From Comamonadaceae bacterium (lineage in GTDB: Bacteria; Pseudomonadota; Gammaproteobacteria; Burkholderiales; Burkholderiaceae_C): DNA of 5,584 nucleotides. A model generated the notes under the pieces. That model saw only the letters and a list, made by a program, of their open reading frames with translations. It was not told the DNA's origin and did no database searches. Both the position numbers and the translations under genes were made by a program. The stretch spans positions 1 to 5,584 of the forward strand of contig JAIXXW010000148.1 in assembly GCA_027490555.1 (NCBI GenBank). The letters run 5' to 3'. Below, in pieces: positions 1 through 5,584 of this stretch (position 1 is the first letter of the stretch; every line of letters begins with the position of its first letter).

Positions 1-819
1 CATGACGACTTCGGTCTTGTTGGGCTGGCCGGGGAATTGCGCTTCGCGCTCGGACAACTGGTTGCGGATTTCCACCACCATGGCGTCGGTCATCATGGCG
101 CGCAAGGCGTTGATGTCAGAACGGTCCCAGGCGTCTTGCAGGGTCACGAAATTGCGCTTGGCTGCCGAGACAAAGCCGTCGACATCGAAACCTTCTGGAA
201 TGCCCCAGGTCTGGGCGCCGTTCAAGTTGGCGCCAATGCCCGAACCGATCATGGAGCCGGTCGATTGGGATGCAGCAGCGCTGTCAAAACGTGTGTTTTG
301 ACCTTCCCAGGGGCGCGCAGAAGCGTCGTTGCCCACGTTGCTGGGGCTGTATTGTTTGAAGGTGGCGGGGTTCTCGGCCGAGGCGCCGGCGCCCTGGTAG
401 GCCAGACCACCGTTTTGGGCGGCACCACCGCGACGGGCCCGCAGGACCATGCCGATCACCGCGACCACGGCCACACCGATGAGCAACGCCATCAGGATGT
501 TGCCAAAGGCCTCACCCAAACCCAGCGAGCTGGCCAGCCAGGCCAGGCCCAGACCTGCGGCCAAACCACCCAGCATGGCGCCCCAAGGCTTCTTGGGGGC
601 AGCGGCGGCTGGTGCGGGTGCTGCTGGCTTGGCGGCATTGGCAGGCGCAGCGTTTTGCGCGGGGGCTGCGGGGGTCTGGGGGGCTGCCTCACGCTTGGTG
701 ACTTGGTTGGATTGCTGCCCAACAGACTTGCCGCCACCCATGCGACGGGCCGCTTCAGCGTTCAGACTGCCCAGGGCCATCACGCCAGCGAGCATCAGGG
801 TTACAAGTTTGTTGTTCAT
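1..819 (-). CDS. Tim44-like domain membrane protein (3' end outside window)
   Basis: The frame is open from an ATG at 819-817 to the window edge, giving 273 residues without a stop; the C-terminus is missing. Residues 1-24 look like a Sec signal peptide (MNNK, hydrophobic core, then LNAEAA before RR). Residues 45-75 are an Ala/Pro-rich low-complexity linker. Two hydrophobic stretches follow: 79-101, Gly-rich with GxxxG spacing (G80/G84, G85/G89), and about 104-126, ending in RARR. A Gly/Ser/Asn-rich segment leads to about residue 210, where the start of a Tim44-like domain is recognisable (FDVDGFVSAAKRNFVTLQDAWDR and onward). In mitochondria this domain helps bind the import motor to the membrane and cardiolipin; the bacterial role is not established. 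A GGAG Shine-Dalgarno sits 5 bases before the ATG. The gene starts 35 bases after ubiE, so co-transcription is likely. The family call is by recognition and fairly sure; function is unknown. Confidence 0.88.
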   Translation of the reverse strand, partial: MNNKLVTLMLAGVMALGSLNAEAARRMGGGKSVGQQSNQVTKREAAPQTPAAPAQNAAPANAAKPAAPAPAAAAPKKPWGAMLGGLAAGLGLAWLASSLGLGEAFGNILMALLIGVAVVAVIGMVLRARRGGAAQNGGLAYQGAGASAENPATFKQYSPSNVGNDASARPWEGQNTRFDSAAASQSTGSMIGSGIGANLNGAQTWGIPEGFDVDGFVSAAKRNFVTLQDAWDRSDINALRAMMTDAMVVEIRNQLSEREAQFPGQPNKTEVVM

Positions 820-824
820 GGTGT

Positions 825-828
825 CTCC
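825..828 (-). promoter_or_regulatory. Ribosome binding site of the Tim44-like gene
   Basis: GGAG (read on the minus strand) lies 5 bases before the ATG at 819-817 and supports that start. A second GGAG lies at 831-834, 11 bases from the ATG, too far to be the preferred site. Confidence 0.65.
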
Positions 829-854
829 AACTCCGGAAATTCAAATGCAAGGCA

Positions 855-1586
855 TCAACATTTGATACCCAGGTGCAAGGCTACCACCCCTGCGGATAAA
901 TTGTGAAAATCCACGTGCCCAAATCCAGCATTTTTCATGAGGGTTTTCAGGTCCTCCTGGCCGGGGTGCATGCGGATGGACTCGGCCAGGTAGCGGTAGC
1001 TGTCGGCATCACCTGCCACCAGCTGACCCAGCCGGGGCAAGATCTTGAAGCTGTACCAGTCGTAGACCTTTTCCAGGGGTTGGGCCACCTTGGAAAATTC
1101 CAGCACCAGCAGTTTCCCGCCCGGCTTGAGGACGCGGCACATTTCCTTCAGGGCCACGTCCTTGTGCGTCATGTTGCGCAGGCCGAAGGCCACGCTGACG
1201 ACGTTGAAATGCTGGTCGGGGAAAGGCAGCTTTTCGGCATCACACACCAGGGTGGGCAGCGCCAGGCCGTGGTCAACCAAACGGTCGCGCCCTGTGCTCA
1301 ACATGGCTTCGTTGATGTCGGTGTGCACCACGCGGCCGGTGGCCCCCACTTTTTTGGCAAAAGCCATGGACAAATCGCCCGTGCCCCCCGCGATGTCGAG
1401 CACCTGATCGCCTTCCTGGAGGTTGGCCACCTGCACGGTGTAGGCCTTCCAGAGGCGGTGCAGGCCCATCGACATCAGGTCGTTCATCACGTCGTACTTG
1501 GACGCGACCGAGTCGAACACGCCGCGCACGTGCTTGGCTTTGTCTGTTTCGTCGACGGTTTTGAATCCGAAATGGGTGGTGCTCAT
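855..1586 (-). CDS. ubiE: Ubiquinone/menaquinone biosynthesis C-methyltransferase UbiE
   Basis: This is a 243-residue class I SAM-dependent methyltransferase that C-methylates demethylmenaquinol and 2-polyprenyl-6-methoxy-1,4-benzoquinol, giving menaquinone and ubiquinone precursors. Visible features are the UbiE signature at 31-47 (YDVMNDLMSMGLHRLWK), SAM motif I VLDIAGGTGDLS at 62-73, the acidic residue after strand 2 in VVHTD (D90), DAEKLPFPD at 116-124, FGLRNMTHKD at 134-143, and the second family signature around RVLKPGGKLLVLEFSK at 151-166. The length matches the family (E. coli about 251). I chose the ATG at 1586 because homology begins at MSTTHFGF; an in-frame ATG at 1649 would add 21 unrelated residues lying inside the upstream gene. 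A GAGAA at 1598-1594 overlaps the stop of the DUF971 gene 10 bases upstream, suggesting translational coupling. No key motif is missing. Identification is secure; whether the host makes ubiquinone, menaquinone or both cannot be seen here. Confidence 0.97.
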   Translation of the reverse strand: MSTTHFGFKTVDETDKAKHVRGVFDSVASKYDVMNDLMSMGLHRLWKAYTVQVANLQEGDQVLDIAGGTGDLSMAFAKKVGATGRVVHTDINEAMLSTGRDRLVDHGLALPTLVCDAEKLPFPDQHFNVVSVAFGLRNMTHKDVALKEMCRVLKPGGKLLVLEFSKVAQPLEKVYDWYSFKILPRLGQLVAGDADSYRYLAESIRMHPGQEDLKTLMKNAGFGHVDFHNLSAGVVALHLGIKC

Positions 1587-1593
1587 GCCGGTG

Positions 1594-1598
1594 TTCTC
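1594..1598 (-). promoter_or_regulatory. Weak ribosome binding site of ubiE overlapping the upstream stop codon
   Basis: GAGAA (minus strand) lies 7 bases before the ubiE ATG at 1586 and shares two bases with the TGA stop (1599-1597) of the DUF971 gene. Ribosomes terminating there would sit on the ubiE start region, so ubiE translation may depend on translation of the gene before it. The match is short, so the call is tentative. Confidence 0.45.
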
Positions 1599-2016
1599 AA
1601 TGCTTGTGGCCGCAACTGCCGCCTGCCGAGGCCTCGACCATGGGCGCATCGCGGCTGGTGCCAGCCGCTCTCAAGCGCTCTTCGTACTGCTGCCACAAAG
1701 CGTCTTGCTGGTCGCCCAGGAAGTACAGGTACTCCCAGGTGAACAGGCCCGACTGATGGCCATCGGAGAACGTGGGCTTGACCGCGTAATTGCCCACCGG
1801 TTCGATCTCGACAATCGTGACCTCGCGCTTGCCGGTCTGCAGCACTTCCTGGCCGGGGCCATGGCCTTGCACCTCGGCCGAAGGCGAGTACACGCGCATC
1901 AACTCGAAGGGGATGCGGAAATGCGCGCCGTCGGCAAAACCGATTTCCAGCACCCGGGTCTGGCCATGCACGGTCAGTGACTCGGGGTGGGGCATGTCTT
2001 TTTTCAATCCGGCCAT
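1597..2016 (-). CDS. DUF971 (gamma-butyrobetaine hydroxylase-like N-terminal domain) protein
   Basis: This is a 139-residue protein that is essentially one DUF971/GBBH-like N-terminal domain, about residues 12-116. Recognition rests on the pattern of a short beta-rich start (LEIGFADGAHFRIPFELMRVYSPSAE, from 23), then VEIEPVGNYAVKPTFSDGH (69-87), and the typical SGLFTWEYLYFLG (89-101). The domain also occurs at the N-terminus of carnitine-synthesis hydroxylases and at the C-terminus of the plant Fe-S carrier HCF101. The stand-alone bacterial protein has no settled function. No hydroxylase domain is present, so this is not a carnitine enzyme. The only cysteine is C135 in the tail SCGHKH, so a Cys3His zinc site like that of the eukaryotic hydroxylases is absent. 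The ATG at 2016 follows GAAAG with a 6-base spacer; an ATG at 1995 (M8) is possible. It sits 32 bases after the oxidoreductase stop and 10 before ubiE, hence in one operon. Confidence 0.9.
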   Translation of the reverse strand: MAGLKKDMPHPESLTVHGQTRVLEIGFADGAHFRIPFELMRVYSPSAEVQGHGPGQEVLQTGKREVTIVEIEPVGNYAVKPTFSDGHQSGLFTWEYLYFLGDQQDALWQQYEERLRAAGTSRDAPMVEASAGGSCGHKH

Positions 2017-2022
2017 GGTGTG

Positions 2023-2027
2023 CTTTC
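2023..2027 (-). promoter_or_regulatory. Weak ribosome binding site of the DUF971 gene
   Basis: GAAAG (minus strand) lies 6 bases before the ATG at 2016-2014 and favours that start over the in-frame ATG at 1995, which is preceded only by an A-rich GAAAAAAGAC. The support is modest. Confidence 0.45.
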
Positions 2028-2048
2028 GAAATGTTGTGGCGCAGCGGC

Positions 2049-5000
2049 TCAGACCAGCACCCGCTCGATGCCCCCGGCATTGGCCGCGCTGACGTACTCG
2101 GGCATCCAGTTCTCGCCCAGGATGTGTTTGGCCATCTCGACCACGATGTAGTCGGCTTCGAGCAGGCCGTTTTGCAGATCGTCACCGTAGCGCGACAGGC
2201 CTTGCAGGCAGCTGGGGCAGCTGGTCAGGATCTTCACATTGTCCTGGGCGCCCAAGGCACCGCTGGCACGCAAGGCCGATTCGCCCTTGCGGATTTCCTC
2301 TTCTTTGCGGAAACGCACCTGGGTCGAGATGTCGGGGCGGGTGACGCCCAAGGTGCCCGACTCGCCGCAGCAACGCTTGCTCTCGAGCACCTTATCGCCC
2401 ATCAAGGCCTTGACGGTCTTCATGGGTTCTTGCTGCTTCATGGGGGTGTGACAAGGGTCGTGGTAGAGGTAGGCACCGCCGGACTCGAGCTTCAAGCCTT
2501 TTTCCAGCAAGAACTCGTGGATGTCGACGATGCGGCAGCCGGGGAATATCTTGTCGAACTCGTAGCCTTGCAACTGGTCGTAGCAGGTGCCGCAGCTGAC
2601 CACCACGGTCTTGATGTCCAGGTAGTTGAGCGTGTTGGCGACCCGGTGGAACAGCACGCGGTTGTCGGTGATGATTTTCTCGGCCTTGTCAAACTGGCCC
2701 GAGCCTTTTTGCGGGTAGCCGCAGCACAGGTAGCCCGGCGGCAGCACGGTCTGCACACCTGCGTGCCAGAGCATGGCCTGGGTGGCCAGGCCCACCTGGC
2801 TGAACAGGCGCTCGGAGCCGCAGCCGGGGAAGTAGAACACCGCCTCGGTTTCGGATGTGGTGGTCTTGGGGTCGCGGATGATCGGGACGTAGTCGTTGTT
2901 TTCGATGTCTAACAAGGCACGCGCGGTTTTCTTGGGCAAGTTGCCGGGCATCTTCTTGTTGATGAAGTGGATCACCTGCTCCTTGATCGGCGCGGCCCCC
3001 ACGGTGGCCGGTGGTGCGCTGGTCTGCTTGCGGGCCACGCCCTTGAGCAAGCCGGCCACAAAGCGCTGCGCCTTCATGCCCACGCCCACCATGGCGGCGC
3101 GCGCCAGCTTGATGGTTTCGGGGTTGGTGGCGTTGAGCATGAACATGGCCGCCGCATTGCCCGGGCGGAAGCTCTTTTGCCCCATCTTGCGCAGCAGGTT
3201 GCGCATGTTCATGGTGACATCGCCAAAATCGATGTTCACCGGGCATGGCGTCAGGCACTTGTGGCAGACGGTGCAGTGGTCGGCCACGTCTTCGAACTCT
3301 TGCCAGTGCTTGACCGAGATGCCGCGACGGGTTTGCTCTTCGTACAAGAAGGCTTCGACCAGCAAGGAAGTCGCCAGGATCTTGTTGCGTGGGCTGTACA
3401 GCAAATTGGCGCGCGGCACATGCGTGGCGCAAACCGGTTTGCATTTGCCGCAGCGCAGGCAGTCCTTGACGCTGTCGGCAATGGCGCCAATGTCCGACTG
3501 CTGCATGATCAGCGATTCGTGGCCCATCAGGCCAAAGCTGGGGGTGTAGGCGTGCGTCAAATCGGCCGCGTGCACATCGTCGCCCAGGCCGGTCAGGGCC
3601 GCGCCGCGCAGCAGCTTGCCCTTGTTGAAGCGGCCTTGCGGGTCGACTTTGGCTTTGTAGGCGGTGAAGTTGGCCAGCTCGGCGTCGGTCAAAAACTCCA
3701 GCTTGGTGATGCCAATGCCGTGCTCGCCCGAGATCACGCCATCCAGGCTGCGGGCCAGCACCATGATGCGGGCCACCGCTTCGTGCGCGGTCTGCAGCAT
3801 CTCGTAATTGTCGGAGTTGACCGGGATGTTGGTGTGCACATTGCCGTCACCGGCGTGCATGTGCAGCGCCACCCACACGCGGCCCTTGAGCACGCGCTGG
3901 TGGATGGCGATGACCTCGTTCAGGATGGGCTGGAAGGCCGAACCCGAGAAAATGTTCTCGAAGGCCGGACGGATTTGCGTCTTCCAGCTGGCCCGCAAGC
4001 TGTGGTCCTGCAACTGCGGGAACAACTCGTCCACCTGCGTCAGCCAGCCTTGCCACTGGGCACGCACCTCGCGCACCACGGCCAGGGCTTGCGCCACGCG
4101 GTCTTCCAGCAGCTCGGCCGAGGCGATCTCGTTGGCATCGCCTTGCTTGCCCAGCGGCAGGTTGCCCCGCTCCAAGAAAGCTTCGATTTCGCGGCACAGC
4201 TTGAGCTTGTTGCGCAGGCTCAGTTCGATGTTGATGCGCTCGATGCCGTCGGTGTATTCGGCCATGCGCGGCAGCGGGATGACCACGTCTTCATTGACCT
4301 TGAAGGCGTTGGTGTGGCGCGAAATGGCGGCGGTCTTCTTGCGGTCCAGCCAGAATTTCTTGCGCGCTTCCGGGCTGATGGCGATGAAGCCTTCGCCGCT
4401 GCGCGAATTGGCGATGCGCACGATCTCGCTGGTCGCCTTGGCCACGTCGTCGGCGTTGTCACCGGCGATGTCGCCGATGAGCACCATTTTGGGAAAGCCC
4501 CCGCGCTTGGACTTGGTGGAATAACCCACCGCCCTGAGGTAGCGGTCGTCCAGGTGCTCCAGGCCCGCCATCACCGTGCCGGTGCGCTTTTGCTCGGCGA
4601 ACATGAAGTCCTTGATCTCGACAATGCTGGGCACCGCATGGCGCGCATGGCCGAAGAACTCCAGACACACCGTGCGGGTGTGCGTGGGCATGCGGTGCAC
4701 CACCCAGCGGGCGCTGGTGATGAGGCCGTCGCAGCCTTCTTTTTGCACGCCGGGCAGGCCGCTCAAGAACTTGTCGGTCACGTCCTTGCCCAGGCCTTCC
4801 TTGCGGAAGGTCTTGCCCGGGATCACCAGGGTTTCGGTGCGGATCAGGGTTTTGCCATCGGCCTTGAAATAGCGCAGCTCAAACGTGGCCACCTCGGCGT
4901 CGTGGATCTTGCCCATGTTGTGGTCCATGCGGACCACATCCAGCCACTCGGCATCGGGGGTGACCATGCGCCAGCTGACCAGGTTGTCGAGCGCGGTGCC

Positions 5001-5584
5001 CCACAAAACGGCTTTTTTGCCGCCCGCGTTCATGGCGATGTTGCCACCCACACAGCTGGCTTCGGCCGATGTCGGGTCGACCGCAAAGACATACCCTGCG
5101 CGCTCGGCCGCATCGGCCACGCGCTGGGTGACCACACCGGCTTCGGTGTAAATGGTCGGGATCTTGTGCGCGATGCCGGGCAGGTCGACCATCTCGACCT
5201 CGCTGATGGCTTCGAGCTTTTCGGTGTTGATGACCGCGCTCTTCCAGGTCAAGGGGATCGCACCGCCGGTGTAGCCGGTGCCGCCCCCGCGCGGCACGAT
5301 GGTCAGGCCCAGTTCAATGCAACCTTTGACCAGCCCGGCCATTTCGGCCTCGGTGTCCGGGGTCAGCACCACAAACGGGTACTCCACACGCCAGTCGGTC
5401 GCGTCGGTCACATGGCTGACCCGGGACAGCCCATCGAATTTGATGTTGTCCTTGGCCGTGAGGCGGCCCAGGGTCTTTTGCACCTGGCTGCGCAGGCGGG
5501 CCATGCGCGCAAAACGCTCACTGAACTGGGTCACCGCCTGGGTCGCCTTGTCCAGCAATTGACCGACCAATAGGTCACGGGCAG
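2049..5584 (-). CDS. Giant FAD-linked oxidoreductase fused to 4Fe-4S/CCG electron-transfer module (5' end outside window)
   Basis: The frame runs from the window edge to a TGA at 2051-2049, at least 1177 residues; the true start lies upstream. Residues are numbered from a TTG at 5570, an unlikely start: ARDL precedes it in frame and no Shine-Dalgarno is visible. Order of parts: a VAO/PCMH-type FAD-binding domain (about 60-250) with PRGGGTGYTGG (93-103) and PTSAEASCVGGNIAMNAGG (167-185 region); an FAD-oxidase C-terminal domain with NEDVVIP (426-432), HAGDGNVH (572-579) and GEHGIG (615-620), whose His/Glu residues bind metal and substrate in relatives; two ferredoxin motifs (C704/707/710/714 and C766/769/772/776); and two CCG domains (C917, C949-C950, C993/C996; then C1040, C1067-C1068, C1118/C1121). 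This is GlcD plus GlcF/GlpC in one chain, as in E. coli YdiJ. Expected chemistry is oxidation of a D-2-hydroxyacid (lactate, glycolate or 2-hydroxyglutarate type) with electrons passing through Fe-S clusters, probably to quinone. No transmembrane segment is evident, so membrane association would be peripheral. The substrate cannot be read from the sequence. Confidence 0.93.
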   Translation of the reverse strand, partial: ARDLLVGQLLDKATQAVTQFSERFARMARLRSQVQKTLGRLTAKDNIKFDGLSRVSHVTDATDWRVEYPFVVLTPDTEAEMAGLVKGCIELGLTIVPRGGGTGYTGGAIPLTWKSAVINTEKLEAISEVEMVDLPGIAHKIPTIYTEAGVVTQRVADAAERAGYVFAVDPTSAEASCVGGNIAMNAGGKKAVLWGTALDNLVSWRMVTPDAEWLDVVRMDHNMGKIHDAEVATFELRYFKADGKTLIRTETLVIPGKTFRKEGLGKDVTDKFLSGLPGVQKEGCDGLITSARWVVHRMPTHTRTVCLEFFGHARHAVPSIVEIKDFMFAEQKRTGTVMAGLEHLDDRYLRAVGYSTKSKRGGFPKMVLIGDIAGDNADDVAKATSEIVRIANSRSGEGFIAISPEARKKFWLDRKKTAAISRHTNAFKVNEDVVIPLPRMAEYTDGIERINIELSLRNKLKLCREIEAFLERGNLPLGKQGDANEIASAELLEDRVAQALAVVREVRAQWQGWLTQVDELFPQLQDHSLRASWKTQIRPAFENIFSGSAFQPILNEVIAIHQRVLKGRVWVALHMHAGDGNVHTNIPVNSDNYEMLQTAHEAVARIMVLARSLDGVISGEHGIGITKLEFLTDAELANFTAYKAKVDPQGRFNKGKLLRGAALTGLGDDVHAADLTHAYTPSFGLMGHESLIMQQSDIGAIADSVKDCLRCGKCKPVCATHVPRANLLYSPRNKILATSLLVEAFLYEEQTRRGISVKHWQEFEDVADHCTVCHKCLTPCPVNIDFGDVTMNMRNLLRKMGQKSFRPGNAAAMFMLNATNPETIKLARAAMVGVGMKAQRFVAGLLKGVARKQTSAPPATVGAAPIKEQVIHFINKKMPGNLPKKTARALLDIENNDYVPIIRDPKTTTSETEAVFYFPGCGSERLFSQVGLATQAMLWHAGVQTVLPPGYLCCGYPQKGSGQFDKAEKIITDNRVLFHRVANTLNYLDIKTVVVSCGTCYDQLQGYEFDKIFPGCRIVDIHEFLLEKGLKLESGGAYLYHDPCHTPMKQQEPMKTVKALMGDKVLESKRCCGESGTLGVTRPDISTQVRFRKEEEIRKGESALRASGALGAQDNVKILTSCPSCLQGLSRYGDDLQNGLLEADYIVVEMAKHILGENWMPEYVSAANAGGIERVLV

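Noticed and set aside
37..906. Plus-strand open frame of 289 codons over the Tim44-like gene and the end of ubiE
   Set aside because: It overlaps two well-supported minus-strand genes, has no recognisable domain, and its composition is that of a GC-rich shadow frame.
1587..1649. Upstream ATG (1649) that would lengthen UbiE by 21 residues
   Set aside because: The added residues (MRPWSRPRQ and onward) come from the DUF971 coding sequence in another frame and do not resemble UbiE. The family N-terminus MSTTHFGF starts at 1586.
903..1742. Plus-strand open frame of 279 codons over ubiE
   Set aside because: It lies opposite ubiE, a secure identification, and runs into the DUF971 gene with no domain of its own.
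2017..2048. Promoter or terminator between the oxidoreductase and DUF971 genes
   Set aside because: The 32-base gap has no GC-rich hairpin followed by T-run and no convincing -35/-10 pair. The same holds for the 35-base gap at 820-854.
1583..2185. Minus-strand open frame of 200 codons overlapping the DUF971 gene
   Set aside because: It is a shifted frame spanning the end of the oxidoreductase, the gap and the DUF971 gene; the protein is Arg/Pro/Ala-rich without a domain.
1977..2912. Plus-strand open frame of 311 codons
   Set aside because: The same mirror artefact in the same register; it ends at TAA 2910-2912, which is simply a rare TTA leucine codon of the oxidoreductase.
2967..5573. Plus-strand open frame of 868 codons opposite the oxidoreductase gene
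   Set aside because: It is in exact codon register with the minus-strand gene, so it stays open only because that gene almost never uses TTA, CTA or TCA. The implied protein is rich in His, Gly, Ala, Val and Asp with no recognisable domain, while the minus strand carries complete enzyme motifs.

Overview
All genes in this window lie on the minus strand, packed head to tail with gaps of 32, 10 and 35 bases, so they read as one transcription unit entering at base 5584 and leaving at base 1. High GC content, strong avoidance of TTA/CTA/TCA codons, protein sequences close to remembered Comamonadaceae versions, and the gene order together suggest a betaproteobacterium of the Burkholderiales, probably Comamonadaceae (Limnohabitans/Rhodoferax/Acidovorax-like). 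This is recognition from memory, not a database search.

In the direction of transcription there are four genes. (1) 5584-2049: a very large FAD- and iron-sulfur-dependent oxidoreductase, a GlcD-like flavin half fused to a GlcF/GlpC-like half with two 4Fe-4S motifs and two CCG domains. Its N-terminus lies outside the window. (2) 2016-1597: a small stand-alone DUF971 (GBBH-like N-terminal) protein. (3) 1586-855: ubiE, the C-methyltransferase of ubiquinone/menaquinone synthesis. (4) 819-1: a Tim44-like membrane protein with signal peptide, Ala/Pro-rich linker and hydrophobic segments, cut by the window edge inside its Tim44 domain.

The plausible common theme is the respiratory quinone pool. UbiE makes quinone, and the flavin/Fe-S protein resembles dehydrogenases that pass electrons from 2-hydroxyacids to quinone. 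In related betaproteobacteria, as I remember it, the Tim44-like gene is followed by an SCP2/ubiJ-type gene and ubiB. DUF971 has a known association with Fe-S biology through the plant Fe-S carrier HCF101, so it could serve the Fe-S-rich oxidoreductase beside it; that is a hypothesis.

No RNA gene, mobile element, CRISPR array, intrinsic terminator or convincing promoter was seen, and no stretch over 300 bases lacks a gene. The window looks like ordinary core genome. The less explained points are the substrate of the giant oxidoreductase, the role of DUF971 and the role of the Tim44-like protein in a quinone gene cluster.
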